DNA of 64,000 nucleotides from Clostridium sp. 1001271st1 H5 (GTDB lineage: Bacteria > Bacillota > Clostridia > Lachnospirales > Lachnospiraceae). Below the pieces are notes generated by a model. The model worked only from the letters and a program-made list of their open reading frames with translations, did no database searches and was not told where the DNA came from. Both the position numbers and the translations under genes were made by a program. Positions 9,483 through 17,518 of this stretch are shown here, in pieces. The DNA lies in the NCBI RefSeq assembly GCF_005845215.1, contig NZ_SPHO01000003.1:186001-250000 (forward strand), in the 5' to 3' direction. How positions within the stretch are numbered: position 1 is the first letter of the stretch; the number at the start of each line of letters is the position of its first letter.

Positions 9483-10001
9483 ATGGCAAATCCTATAGTT
9501 ACCATAACCATGGAAAATGGAGATGTAATGAAAGCAGAGTTATACCCGGATATAGCTCCCAATACAGTAAACAATTTTATCAGCCTTGTTAAAAAGGGAT
9601 ACTATGACGGACTGATTTTCCACAGGGTCATCAATGGCTTTATGATTCAGGGAGGCTGTCCTGAGGGTACCGGAATGGGAGGCCCGGGCTACTCCATCAA
9701 GGGAGAGTTCGCCCAGAACGGCGTAAAGAACGACCTGGCGCATACAGAGGGCGTACTTTCCATGGCAAGGGCCATGCACCCCAATTCAGGCGGTTCCCAG
9801 TTCTTCATCATGCACAAGGTATCACCCCATCTGGATGGTGCCTATGCAGCCTTTGGAAAGGTTACAGAGGGTATGGATGTGGTGAATAAAATCGCGGATG
9901 TCCAGACGGATTACAGCGACCGCCCCCTGCAGGAGCAGAAGATTAAGTCCATGACAGTGGAAACCTTTGGGGTGGACTATCCGGAGCCTGAGAAGTGCTG
10001 A
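9483..10001 (+). CDS. Peptidyl-prolyl cis-trans isomerase, cyclophilin type
   Basis: 172 residues, the size of a compact bacterial cyclophilin. Family motifs are clear: NTVNNFISLVKKGYYDGLIF, FHRVINGFMIQGG, GPGYSIKGEF, LSMARAMHPNSGGSQFFIM and LDGAYAAFGKV. The catalytic arginine is in FHR and the substrate-pocket residues are in the SGGSQFF segment. No signal peptide, so it is cytoplasmic and assists proline isomerisation in protein folding. AAAGGAG precedes the ATG at good spacing. It is followed 87 bases later by an acetyltransferase gene on the same strand; a functional link is not evident. Confidence 0.95.
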   Translation: MANPIVTITMENGDVMKAELYPDIAPNTVNNFISLVKKGYYDGLIFHRVINGFMIQGGCPEGTGMGGPGYSIKGEFAQNGVKNDLAHTEGVLSMARAMHPNSGGSQFFIMHKVSPHLDGAYAAFGKVTEGMDVVNKIADVQTDYSDRPLQEQKIKSMTVETFGVDYPEPEKC

Positions 10002-10088
10002 CAGAGAGATGACCCTTGCCGTGCATGCTATTACACGGTATCGGGCCGGCAATATGCGGGAACAGCAATGTGACAAAGAGGCGGTAAT

Positions 10089-10838
10089 ATGGTAACAGAG
10101 CGGAGCATCCGTTTAAACGGGACTACCTGTACAGCAGTCATATCAGACCAACCAGAGGCCCTTCTGGCAGCGAAAGCTGCCGGAAGGGCCGTTGTGGGCG
10201 TTGAGAGCGGGAACTCAGAAATCTGGGCCATGAAGGGCATACCCTATGTGATTCCGGACATAGAGGATGCCACGGATGAGCTGCTGGAGCTGGTGATACG
10301 CCGCCACCTGGGACTTCCGTGGAATATCTGCCGCACTTCCAGGCTGCTCATACGGGAGCTGACAGCAGAGGATGCAGACTGTATTCCTGAGGAGGAGTAC
10401 GGACCCCAGGAAGCCATATTCCGTTCAAGGGAGGCATTGGAGATGTACTGTAAAAACCAGTATGGCTTCTATGAGTACGGCACATGGGCCCTGGTGCGCA
10501 GGGAAGACGGGATTCTGGTGGGGCTGGCAGGCGTATCCAATCCCAGGCTCATGAGGGAGATGGAGAAATGTCTGGACTCCTTGGGCCAATCTGTTCCCTG
10601 GCTGGAACTGGGGTACCATATTTTCCTGCCTTACCGGCATCAGGGGTACTGCGGGGAGGCCCTCAGGGCCATTGCCGGCTACAGCCATGAGGTGCTGGGA
10701 GCGCGTCTCTGCGCCCTGATTTACAGAGAAAACCAGGCCTCCCGCAAAGCGGCGGAGGGCCTGGGAATGATGTGTCTTATGGAAACAGGTACTCAATCAT
10801 CCGGAGGGCAGCTTCTTTATGGGGAGAGCCCTGTATGA
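10089..10838 (+). CDS. GNAT-like acetyltransferase with HAD-like N-terminal segment
   Basis: 249 residues. The first 80 or so (SDQPEALLAAKAAGRAVVGV, then IPYVIPDIEDATDELLELV) resemble the part of a HAD hydrolase where a small molecule or phosphate is bound, but catalytic aspartates are not seen, so this segment may be only a fold relic. From about residue 93 the sequence is GNAT: TSRLLIRELTAEDAD, WLELGYHIFLPYRHQGYCGE with the acetyl-CoA loop near 182, and ENQASRKAAEGLGM near 220. It probably N-acetylates a small molecule or protein. The last 62 bases overlap the end of the convergent gene at 10777. Ribosome binding site AAGAGGCGG is moderate. Confidence 0.7.
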   Translation: MVTERSIRLNGTTCTAVISDQPEALLAAKAAGRAVVGVESGNSEIWAMKGIPYVIPDIEDATDELLELVIRRHLGLPWNICRTSRLLIRELTAEDADCIPEEEYGPQEAIFRSREALEMYCKNQYGFYEYGTWALVRREDGILVGLAGVSNPRLMREMEKCLDSLGQSVPWLELGYHIFLPYRHQGYCGEALRAIAGYSHEVLGARLCALIYRENQASRKAAEGLGMMCLMETGTQSSGGQLLYGESPV

Positions 10839-11448
10839 CGGCCAGATAAGGCGGGTCCATGATGATGCCTGTCTTTTCGCCGAAGGCAGTATCCTTCAGG
10901 GAGAGAGCTGCCGGAGTAAGGTTTCCTGCACCGTCCTCTGCCCGGTAAATATGTTCCTTTACACGCTCATAAAGGGCCGGGGGCAGCAATTCCTCCAGGT
11001 TCTGGTAGGCGGATATGGTTTCGTAATGGTCAATGGCGGACTGGTCCCCGATAACCACATCCAGGCTTTTACTGGCCACCAGGGCGGAAATTTTGGCCAG
11101 GGTGGCATATCCGTACTGGGAGGTGGATTCCTCATCAAAATCCACCATCAGGCCCTCGTTGAATTCAATCAGGTCCTTTTTGCCGCATCCCAGGTATTGC
11201 CTCAGCTCTGATTCCAGCAATTCGCTGGAGCCGGCACCGCCGGAGCGGTCATTGATAATGGCCACGGACAGGCGGGTGGTAAAGGTCTGGCGGTATATCA
11301 TGGTGCCGATGGTGCTTAATACGCCGATGGCAAGAATCACGGCCAGCAGGTGGAACTTATAATACTCCCACACATACCAGGCACGGTCCTTCCAGGTCAT
11401 GTTTTTCAGTTTCTGCCGTTCTTGTTCTGCTTCTTCTCTGATGGACAT
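10777..11448 (-). CDS. Hypothetical membrane-anchored protein
   Basis: 223 residues with one transmembrane helix at about 32-51 (HLLAVILAIGVLSTIGTMIY), a short amphipathic cytoplasmic start, and about 170 residues outside. The outer part has no recognised motif; its alternation of beta and alpha (VVIGDQSAIDHYETISAY) hints at a periplasmic-binding-like alpha/beta fold, an inference only. Its end overlaps the acetyltransferase gene tail to tail by 62 bases, and its start faces the YesL-like gene at 11633. Proteins of this appearance often accompany YesL-like genes in Lachnospiraceae, as far as I recall. Function unknown. Confidence 0.65.
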   Translation of the reverse strand: MSIREEAEQERQKLKNMTWKDRAWYVWEYYKFHLLAVILAIGVLSTIGTMIYRQTFTTRLSVAIINDRSGGAGSSELLESELRQYLGCGKKDLIEFNEGLMVDFDEESTSQYGYATLAKISALVASKSLDVVIGDQSAIDHYETISAYQNLEELLPPALYERVKEHIYRAEDGAGNLTPAALSLKDTAFGEKTGIIMDPPYLAVIQGSPHKEAALRMIEYLFP

Positions 11449-11632
11449 AATTTATGTATTCCTTCCGTTTCTCTCTGCTGTTTTTGCACGGACAGGCCGT
11501 TTCCTGTTAGTATACCACATCCGGACCGGAGGAGAATATAAAAATTTCATGAAATCCCGGCAGCTCTTTGCATTTTCCGCTTAATATGATAAAATATCAC
11601 CAGGCGCAGTTACAGAAAGAAGAGGAAGACTT

Positions 11633-12364
11633 ATGTTACAAGGTATATTTAATTATGATAATCCGGTGTGGCGGTTCATAGGAAAGCTGGGAGACTTAAT
11701 CATACTGAACATCCTGTGGATTGTCTGCTCCATTCCCGTGTTTACAGCGGGCGCATCCACCACAGCCGTCTATTACGTGACGTTAAAGCTGGTGCGGGAT
11801 GAGGAGGATTCCACCATACGGTCCTTTTTCCGGTCTTTTAAGAGTAATTTCAGGCAGGCCACAGGCATCTGGCTTATTATGCTGGCTGCCGGCATAGTGC
11901 TGGGCTTTGATTTCTGGTTTTTTGTATCAGGACAGATGCCCATCAACGGAGCGTTGAGAACCGTCCTGACAGCTGCCTCCGGCGGTCTGCTGCTGATTTA
12001 CCTGTTTATACTCACCTATGTGTTCGCGCTCCAGTCCCGGTTTTATAATCCGGTGAAGCGGACCCTGTTCAATGCATTTTTTATGTCTGTGCGCCATCTG
12101 TTCCAGACCATCGGAATATTGGCCACGGATTTGGGAATCGTGGCGGCAACCTATTTCGGGCTGTTTTATTTTCCGCAGTTTGCCATGCTGCTGTTCCTGT
12201 TCGGCATGCCCCTCATTGCTTTTGTGAACTCATACTTTTTCACAGCTATTTTCAGGAAGTACATGCCCAAGGAAGAAGGGCAGGGGCACACGGATGCCAC
12301 CCCGATGCTGGGAGAAGAGGATGAAGAGATGAAGGAAGCGATTCGGAATCTGAGGGGGAAATAA
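11633..12364 (+). CDS. YesL-family (DUF624) membrane protein
   Basis: 243 residues with five to six predicted helices: about 20-45, 80-105, 115-137, 150-185 and 185-205. The start MLQGIFNYDNPVWRFIGKLGDLI and the following LNILWIVCSIPVFTAGAST are characteristic of YesL/DUF624 proteins, which in Bacillus lie beside rhamnogalacturonan and other sugar uptake genes. The molecular role is unknown. The acidic C-terminal tail (GEEDEEMKEAI) is cytoplasmic. Here there is no adjacent sugar transporter; the divergent membrane-anchored protein at 10777 is the only likely partner. GAGGA precedes the ATG. Confidence 0.8.
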   Translation: MLQGIFNYDNPVWRFIGKLGDLIILNILWIVCSIPVFTAGASTTAVYYVTLKLVRDEEDSTIRSFFRSFKSNFRQATGIWLIMLAAGIVLGFDFWFFVSGQMPINGALRTVLTAASGGLLLIYLFILTYVFALQSRFYNPVKRTLFNAFFMSVRHLFQTIGILATDLGIVAATYFGLFYFPQFAMLLFLFGMPLIAFVNSYFFTAIFRKYMPKEEGQGHTDATPMLGEEDEEMKEAIRNLRGK

Positions 12365-12383
12365 TCCAATTATTACCAATATC

Positions 12384-12414
12384 AAAACCGGCCGGAACAT
12401 TTCTGCCGGTTTTC
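12384..12414 (+). terminator. Intrinsic terminator after the YesL-like gene
   Basis: AAAACCGGC (12384-12392) pairs perfectly with GCCGGTTTT (12405-12413), 12-base loop, short T-run. Confidence 0.75.
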
Positions 12415-12426
12415 TGCAATTTCCTC

Positions 12427-12455
12427 TTGCAAATAGAGTGAAAGTAATGTATACA
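12427..12455 (+). promoter_or_regulatory. Putative promoter of ispE
   Basis: TTGCAA (12427-12432), 17 bases, TATACA (12450-12455). A perfect TATAAT at 12457-12462 has no -35 box at usable distance. Confidence 0.45.
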
Positions 12456-12512
12456 ATATAATGTATTATAAAAACAGAAATACAAACAATGTACATAGAG
12501 GGGAGTCCGCGG

Positions 12513-13409
12513 ATGATAAAACACTTACGCTTAAAAGCATATGGAAAGATTAACCTGGCCCTGGATGTGCTGGGGCGGAGGGAGGACGGCTACCATGAGG
12601 TGCGGATGATTATGCAGACCGTGGGGCTTCACGACCGGATTGACCTCTACGCCACCCAGGAGCCGGGCATCAAAATAGAAACCAATCTGTTTTATCTGCC
12701 GGACAATGAGCAGAATCTGGCCCATAAGGCGGCCAGGCTGCTGATGGAGGAGTTCGGTATACGCCAGGGGCTGTCCATCCATCTGCGCAAGTTTATACCC
12801 GTGTCGGCAGGTATGGCCGGCGGCAGTACGGATGCAGCCTCCGTACTCTTTGGAGTCAACAAGATGTTCGGCCTGGGCCTGTCCACCGAGGAACTGATGG
12901 AACGGGGCGTGACCCTGGGAGCGGACATACCTTACTGTCTCATGCGGGGAACCGCCCTGTCAGAGGGTATCGGCGAGAAGCTGTCGCCGCTGCCTCCCAT
13001 GCCCCAGTGCCAGGTGCTTATAGCCAAGCCCGGCATCAGCGTGTCCACCAAGGCGGTGTATGAGAGCCTGGACGCCATGACGCTTGCGGCCTCAGACCAT
13101 CCCGACATAGACGGCATGATAGAAGCCATCCGCAGCCAGAATCTGCTGGAAGTGGCCGGCCGGTTCGGGAACGTGCTGGAGCTGGTTACGGGAGAAAAGT
13201 ATCCGGCCATTGCCAGGATTGAACAGGTCATGCGTGACTATGGGGCATTGGGGGCAATGATGAGCGGAAGCGGTCCGACGGTTTTCGGGCTTTTCGCCAA
13301 TCCAAGGGCAGCCCAGGCAGCCTATGAGGACCTGCGGTTCGGCAAGGCGTCGGAGCTGGCAAAACAGGTGTATCTGACCAATTTCTTTAATGTGAGAAGG
13401 AATGGATAA
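12513..13409 (+). CDS. ispE: 4-diphosphocytidyl-2-C-methyl-D-erythritol kinase
   Basis: 298 residues, usual for IspE. It phosphorylates the 2-hydroxyl of CDP-methylerythritol with ATP, the fourth step of the MEP route to isoprenoids. Seen in the sequence: the AYGKINLALDVLGRREDGYH start typical of the family, the GHMP-kinase ATP loop PVSAGMAGGSTDAAS near residue 95, and the C-terminal GSGPTVFGLF motif near 255. I chose the ATG at 12513 because GAGGGGAG lies seven bases upstream; an in-frame ATG at 12489 has no ribosome binding site and would add eight unrelated residues. A GntR regulator gene follows 11 bases later. Confidence 0.95.
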   Translation: MIKHLRLKAYGKINLALDVLGRREDGYHEVRMIMQTVGLHDRIDLYATQEPGIKIETNLFYLPDNEQNLAHKAARLLMEEFGIRQGLSIHLRKFIPVSAGMAGGSTDAASVLFGVNKMFGLGLSTEELMERGVTLGADIPYCLMRGTALSEGIGEKLSPLPPMPQCQVLIAKPGISVSTKAVYESLDAMTLAASDHPDIDGMIEAIRSQNLLEVAGRFGNVLELVTGEKYPAIARIEQVMRDYGALGAMMSGSGPTVFGLFANPRAAQAAYEDLRFGKASELAKQVYLTNFFNVRRNG

Positions 13410-13420
13410 GGAAGAGTATA

Positions 13421-14152
13421 ATGCAGGAAAGGGGTCATTTTTATATGGAAAATAATTTCAAGGTTAATATGAACGAGTATCTTCCCCTCCGGGACGTGGT
13501 GTTCAACACCCTGCGCCAGGCCATACTGAAAGGGGAGCTGGCTCCGGGGGAGAGGCTGATGGAAATACAGCTGGCTGAAAAATTGGGCGTCAGCAGGACT
13601 CCTATCAGGGAAGCCATCCGCAAGCTGGAGCTGGAGGGCCTGGTACTTATGATTCCCAGGAAGGGCGCCGAGGTGGCCAAGATATCTGAAAAGAGCCTGC
13701 GGGATGTGCTGGAGGTACGCCGTTCCCTGGAGGAGCTGGCCATTGAGCTGGCCTGCCAGCGGATGTCGGATGACGACATGGCTGAGCTGGAACGGGTCCA
13801 GGGCAACTTCAGAAGCGCCATTGACAGAGGGGAGGCCATGAGCATTGCCCAGTCAGATGAGCAGTACCACGATGTCATTTACCAGGGGACTGGCAACGAC
13901 AAACTGGTGCAGATGCTTAACAATCTGCGGGAGCAGATGTACCGCTACCGTCTGGAATATATAAAGGACGAGGACAAGAGACAGGTGCTTCTGGTGGAAC
14001 ACGAACACATACTGAGCGCTCTTAAGAGCCGCAACATAGCAGAGGCAAAGAAGGCTGCCAGGGAACACATCGACAACCAGGAAATCACGGTATCGCGCAA
14101 CATTAAGGAGCAGGAGCAGGAGCCGGCCTTACCGGCCCGGGGGAGGAAATAA
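13421..14152 (+). CDS. GntR-family transcriptional regulator, FCD (FadR) subfamily
   Basis: 243 residues. A winged helix occupies about 20-90: LRDVVFNTLRQAILKGELAP, then EIQLAEKLGVSRTPIREAI as the recognition helix region, and the wing IPRKGAEVAKI. The FCD ligand domain follows (about 100-225), with the metal-binding histidines expected in QSDEQYHDVIY and LLVEHEHILSAL plus the later AREHIDNQ. Such regulators usually sense carboxylic acids. It is 11 bases after ispE and probably cotranscribed. Two starts are possible: 13421 with AAGGAAG and 13445 with AAAGGGG; the latter would drop eight residues. The stop overlaps the next gene's ATG. Confidence 0.85.
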   Translation: MQERGHFYMENNFKVNMNEYLPLRDVVFNTLRQAILKGELAPGERLMEIQLAEKLGVSRTPIREAIRKLELEGLVLMIPRKGAEVAKISEKSLRDVLEVRRSLEELAIELACQRMSDDDMAELERVQGNFRSAIDRGEAMSIAQSDEQYHDVIYQGTGNDKLVQMLNNLREQMYRYRLEYIKDEDKRQVLLVEHEHILSALKSRNIAEAKKAAREHIDNQEITVSRNIKEQEQEPALPARGRK

Positions 14153-14355
14153 TGGAGGAAGGAACCTTTAAGGAACGGTATCTGGCAGGGGAGATTCCCT
14201 TTGAAGAGATTGACCGGTATGTAAGCCGCTGGAATAACAGCGACGACCCCCGCACCCTGGCCCGGTATCTGGGTCTGAATGCGGAGGAAGAGGATGTGTG
14301 GATTGACGTCAGCGACCAGGCCCTTCAGGAGATGCTGGACAGCCAGAAAAAATAG
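14152..14355 (+). CDS. Small acidic hypothetical protein translationally coupled to the GntR gene
   Basis: 67 residues, strongly acidic (many E and D), no membrane segment, no motif I recognise. Its ATG overlaps the preceding stop as TAATG, and GAGGAAAT lies just upstream inside the regulator gene, both signs of translational coupling. Codon use is like the neighbours, so I take it as real. It may be an accessory protein of the regulator; that is a guess from position alone. Confidence 0.65.
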   Translation: MEEGTFKERYLAGEIPFEEIDRYVSRWNNSDDPRTLARYLGLNAEEEDVWIDVSDQALQEMLDSQKK

Positions 14356-14378
14356 TGTCCCAGAGGACCGCATCCATT

Positions 14379-15023
14379 TTAATGAAATAAATCCATGAGC
14401 CGGAACCGCACGCGGACCTCCGGCTTTTGCTGCGGCTGCTTTAACCTGTCCCGGGGGGACAGCAGGGCATCGTAGTCGTCTTCCGGCAAAAGGGATGCCA
14501 GGGTCTTTCTGGAGGAATCCGGCACAACTGCGTGGATGGCGTCGGTATAGCAGAGGGAGGGATAGAGGACGCACCACCAGTTATGGCCTTTTCCGCTGCC
14601 AATGGTGATGCGGACCGCGTCATAGGTGCCGCAGGGAAATACCATGTCCCCGTAAGCCTTGGTGGGGAAATAATCCCTTGTCAGCTCCAGCTTTACGGGA
14701 TAGGAGGCCCCCTGGTCTGCCAGCCAGTCCTGGGCCATGGTTTCAATGCTGGTCTTATTTCCCTCTATCCACTGCTCAAGCTGTGCCTTGTCTGTGTCTT
14801 CGGGAACCTGGCTGTGAATATAGTCCAGAACCAGGCCCTTTACCCCCAGCTTCAGGTTCTGGTCCCTGGTGCTGTCGCTTTCCGCCAGCACGTGGAACCG
14901 GAGAATTTCCGGCGCAATGCGTGATGCCAGGGCTTCCTCGCCGGTGGTGCGGGACGCCATGAGAATGAGGAATGCAGTAAAGAAACAAAGTGCGGATATG
15001 CACAGGCTTATTTTATATTTCAT
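14379..15023 (-). CDS. spoIIR: Stage II sporulation protein R
   Basis: 214 residues. SpoIIR is made in the forespore, secreted into the intermembrane space, and triggers SpoIIGA to process pro-sigma-E in the mother cell. Family features: an N-terminal hydrophobic signal/anchor (about residues 5-23), RFHVLAESDSTRDQNLKLGV near 43-62, FPTKAYGDMVFPCGTYDAV near 122, and GHNWWCVLYPSLCYTDA near 150. AAGGAGG precedes the ATG. It is monocistronic and convergent with the small acidic gene, leaving only 23 bases between stops. It is the most direct evidence in the window that the organism forms endospores. Confidence 0.92.
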   Translation of the reverse strand: MKYKISLCISALCFFTAFLILMASRTTGEEALASRIAPEILRFHVLAESDSTRDQNLKLGVKGLVLDYIHSQVPEDTDKAQLEQWIEGNKTSIETMAQDWLADQGASYPVKLELTRDYFPTKAYGDMVFPCGTYDAVRITIGSGKGHNWWCVLYPSLCYTDAIHAVVPDSSRKTLASLLPEDDYDALLSPRDRLKQPQQKPEVRVRFRLMDLFH

Positions 15024-15068
15024 ATGATGTAAGACCTCCTTGGCCGTTGATGCTGTTTTAATTTCTGT

Positions 15069-15096
15069 TTGTAATTATTGCCACATATGTTATACT
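15069..15096 (+). promoter_or_regulatory. Putative promoter of ddl
   Basis: TTGTAA (15069-15074), 16 bases, TATACT (15091-15096), 48 bases before the ddl start. Confidence 0.5.
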
Positions 15097-15143
15097 ATAA
15101 ACGTAGAACAATCACTAAAATAAGTGAGTTTAAGGAGACTAGC

Positions 15144-16205
15144 ATGGGTAAACTTCAGGCTGCAGTCATATTTGGCGGCCAGTCATCAGAACATATTGTG
15201 TCCTGCATGTCGGCCGTCAATGTCATTGAGCATATAGACAGGACGCGATACGATGTATTACTTGTCGGAATTACAGAAGATGGACACTGGATTAAGGCGG
15301 AATCACTGGAAGATGTAAAAAACGGTACGTGGAGGGACGGGACAGTATCAGCCGTCCTGCTGCCGGATGCAACAAAGAAGTGCATCCTTCTCATGGACGG
15401 CAGTTCGGTCCGCGAGGTCAGGGTGGATGTGGTGTTCCCGGTCCTTCATGGGCTTTACGGGGAGGACGGGACCATCCAGGGGCTTTTGGAACTGGCTAAG
15501 ATTCCCTATGTGGGCTGCGGGGTCCTTTCTTCCGCAGTGGCCATGGATAAACTGTACACCAAGATTATTGTGGATGACCTGGGCGTGCGCCAGGCAGCCT
15601 ACGAGGCAGTGTACAGGGAGCAGCTGGCTCATATGGAAGAGGTGGCAGAACGGGTGGAAAAGCATTTTGCCTATCCCGTATTTATCAAGCCGTCCAATGC
15701 AGGCTCCTCCAGGGGCGTTACCAAGGCGGAGGACCGCAGGGCCCTGGAAGCAGGACTTTTAGAGGCAGCACGGCACGACCGTAAGATATTAGTAGAGGAA
15801 ACCATCGTAGGCAGGGAGATTGAGTGCGCGGTATTCGGAGGCGGACTTAAGGAGGTGGTGGCATCCGGCGTAGGAGAGATACTGGCCGCAGCAGAGTTCT
15901 ATGACTTTGAGGCCAAGTATTACAACGAAGAATCCAGGACCGTGACGGACCCGGAACTGCCGGCAGGGGCGGCGGAAAAGGTACGTCAGGCAGCCATGGC
16001 CATATTCCGTGCAGTGGACGGCTATGGACTGGCGAGAGTGGATTTCTTTGTGAAGGATGACGGAGAAGTGGTATTCAACGAGATTAATACCATGCCAGGT
16101 TTTACGGCCATCAGCATGTATCCCATGCTGTGGGAAGCCAGAGGGATTACAAAGGACCAGCTGGTGGATATGCTGATGGAACATGGGATGGAACGATACA
16201 CTTAA
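15144..16205 (+). CDS. ddl: D-alanine--D-alanine ligase family protein
   Basis: 353 residues with an ATP-grasp fold. It joins two D-amino acids for peptidoglycan precursors. Seen: AVIFGGQSSEHIVSCMSAVN at the N-terminus (the S-x-E-H-x-V-S motif), VVFPVLHGLYGEDGTIQG near 98, VGCGVLSSAVAMDKLYTK near 130, FIKPSNAGSSRGVTK near 180, and VFNEINTMPGFTAISMYP near 310 with metal-binding E and N. I chose the ATG at 15144, seven bases after AAGGAGA; an in-frame ATG at 15078 lies upstream of the promoter's transcript and adds 22 residues unlike the family. A VanG-type D-Ala-D-Ser ligase cannot be excluded from sequence alone, but no other van genes are present. Confidence 0.88.
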   Translation: MGKLQAAVIFGGQSSEHIVSCMSAVNVIEHIDRTRYDVLLVGITEDGHWIKAESLEDVKNGTWRDGTVSAVLLPDATKKCILLMDGSSVREVRVDVVFPVLHGLYGEDGTIQGLLELAKIPYVGCGVLSSAVAMDKLYTKIIVDDLGVRQAAYEAVYREQLAHMEEVAERVEKHFAYPVFIKPSNAGSSRGVTKAEDRRALEAGLLEAARHDRKILVEETIVGREIECAVFGGGLKEVVASGVGEILAAAEFYDFEAKYYNEESRTVTDPELPAGAAEKVRQAAMAIFRAVDGYGLARVDFFVKDDGEVVFNEINTMPGFTAISMYPMLWEARGITKDQLVDMLMEHGMERYT

Positions 16206-16222
16206 GGGAAAGAGGAAGGAAT

Positions 16223-16648
16223 ATGACAAAAGACGTGCTGATTACAATCAGTGGCATCCAGATGATAGACGAAGAGGACTCCGATGTGGAAATGATAGTA
16301 AGGGGAGATTATTATCAGAAGAATGGAAAGCATTACATCCTCTACGAAGAGATGATGGAAGGCTTTACAGGCAAAGTCAAGAACGTAATCAAGATATCCC
16401 CTTCCGGAATGGACATAATTAAAAAGGGAATCGCCAACACCCATATGCAGTTTGAGAAGAACAAGAAGAATCTTTCATGCTACACCACTCCCCTGGGCGA
16501 TATGGTGGTGGGCATTCAGGCTAACCGGATTAAGATTAATGAAGAACCGGACAGTCTGATGGTAAATGTGGATTATTCCCTGGATATCAATTATGAGCAT
16601 TTGTCCGATTGCAGTATCCGTCTGGATGTCCAGTCCTGCCCGCAGTGA
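16223..16648 (+). CDS. DUF1934 family beta-barrel protein
   Basis: 141 residues, a small calycin-like beta-barrel protein of the DUF1934 (YwiB-like) family. The pattern of short beta strands is visible: DVLITISGIQ, VEMIVRGDYYQKNGKHYILY, VIKISPSGMDIIKKG, GDMVVGIQANRIKI and LMVNVDYSLDINYEHLS. No catalytic residues are known to me. It starts at ATG 16223, just after AGAGGAAGGA; the longer frame from 16130 overlaps ddl and is rejected. It is 17 bases after ddl and probably in the same transcript, ending at the terminator at 16705. Confidence 0.8.
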   Translation: MTKDVLITISGIQMIDEEDSDVEMIVRGDYYQKNGKHYILYEEMMEGFTGKVKNVIKISPSGMDIIKKGIANTHMQFEKNKKNLSCYTTPLGDMVVGIQANRIKINEEPDSLMVNVDYSLDINYEHLSDCSIRLDVQSCPQ

Positions 16649-16704
16649 CAAGGTACGGAATACACCGTGCAGCGACGTGGAATGAGATACAATCGGGAAT
16701 AAAA

Positions 16705-16735
16705 AAGAAGCGGCGTGACTGCCGCTTCTTTTTAT
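16705..16735. terminator. Bidirectional intrinsic terminator
   Basis: AAGAAGCGGC (16705-16714) pairs perfectly with GCCGCTTCTT (16721-16730), with A-run before and T-run after. Serves the DUF1934 gene and the convergent gene ending at 16732. Confidence 0.9.
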
Positions 16736-17193
16736 TTCTTATCTTTCTTATTTTTTTTAAATCTTGCGAAGAATCCCTTCTTCTTTGGCGGAGCCGGAAT
16801 CGCGCCGCCTCTCACGCTTTTAATCTCAGTGATGTAGATACCGCTGATGACTACCTTGGCCTCGGTCTTCACTGGCAGGGAGTCAAAAACACGTCCGTCT
16901 GCAATGAGGGTCATGACCTTGGGGCCAATCTTGGCTTTGACCACAGGGACCTTTGCCCAGCGCATGTACTTGGGCGTCTGGTCAGTCACTACCTTGGGAA
17001 GCCCGGCCTGTGTGATTTTCATCTTCTTCTTGTCAATGACAAGTATGGATGCGGTCTGTGCGGCTGCATCTAACAGCTGCTGCTGTTCCACCTGGCGCTT
17101 CTGGAGCTTGTTTCCCAGAAAGTAGAGAACAGCCAGGGCAACCAGGGCAATGATAAGAATGACAATCAGTACACTTAAAATTGTCTGAGCCAT
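16732..17193 (-). CDS. Hypothetical single-pass membrane protein
   Basis: 153 residues from ATG 17193, seven bases after GGAGGT; an in-frame ATG at 17208 precedes that ribosome binding site and is rejected. One N-terminal transmembrane helix (about 5-27: ILSVLIVILIIALVALAVLY) is followed by a basic region, a beta-rich middle (GPKVMTLIADGRVFDSLPVK) and a very basic tail (KKKGFFARFKKNKKDKK), suggesting a cytoplasmic domain that may touch nucleic acid or phospholipid. No family recognised. It is divergent from rpoB. Confidence 0.7.
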   Translation of the reverse strand: MAQTILSVLIVILIIALVALAVLYFLGNKLQKRQVEQQQLLDAAAQTASILVIDKKKMKITQAGLPKVVTDQTPKYMRWAKVPVVKAKIGPKVMTLIADGRVFDSLPVKTEAKVVISGIYITEIKSVRGGAIPAPPKKKGFFARFKKNKKDKK

Positions 17194-17312
17194 GGGGTTT
17201 ACCTCCAACCTATGTAATTATAGTACCATTCCCCTCGTTAAACTATCTACAACCCCAGGGGACATTCTATAATAGTATATCATTTTCAACAACAAATTGC
17301 AAGCAAAAATCC

Positions 17313-17341
17313 TTGACACCTTGACAGGTCTGTGTTATTAT
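17313..17341 (+). promoter_or_regulatory. rpoBC promoter with duplicated TTGACA
   Basis: TTGACA (17313-17318), exactly 17 bases, TATTAT (17336-17341). A second TTGACA follows at 17321-17326 but is only 9 bases from the -10 box. The transcript would have a leader of about 170 bases before rpoB. The 325-base gap 17194-17518 otherwise holds the start region of the divergent gene and an in-frame but unsupported upstream extension of rpoB. Confidence 0.8.
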
Positions 17342-17518
17342 GGAGTGTGCACTATTGTGGCGACGTGGGCTTTTTGCGCCCTCTCGTACGGTTTTAGGCT
17401 GTATGGCGCCCAATTACAGAGAACGACAGTGATATTTTGCTGCATCCGGCGTCCGGTTCGGCGTTGGATTGAGATGGAAATATTGCGAACCAAATTAGAA
17501 AACAGGGGTGAAACGTCA

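Noticed and set aside
17297-17518. In-frame N-terminal extension of rpoB
   Set aside because: It starts upstream of the rpoB promoter and its 74 residues do not resemble RpoB.
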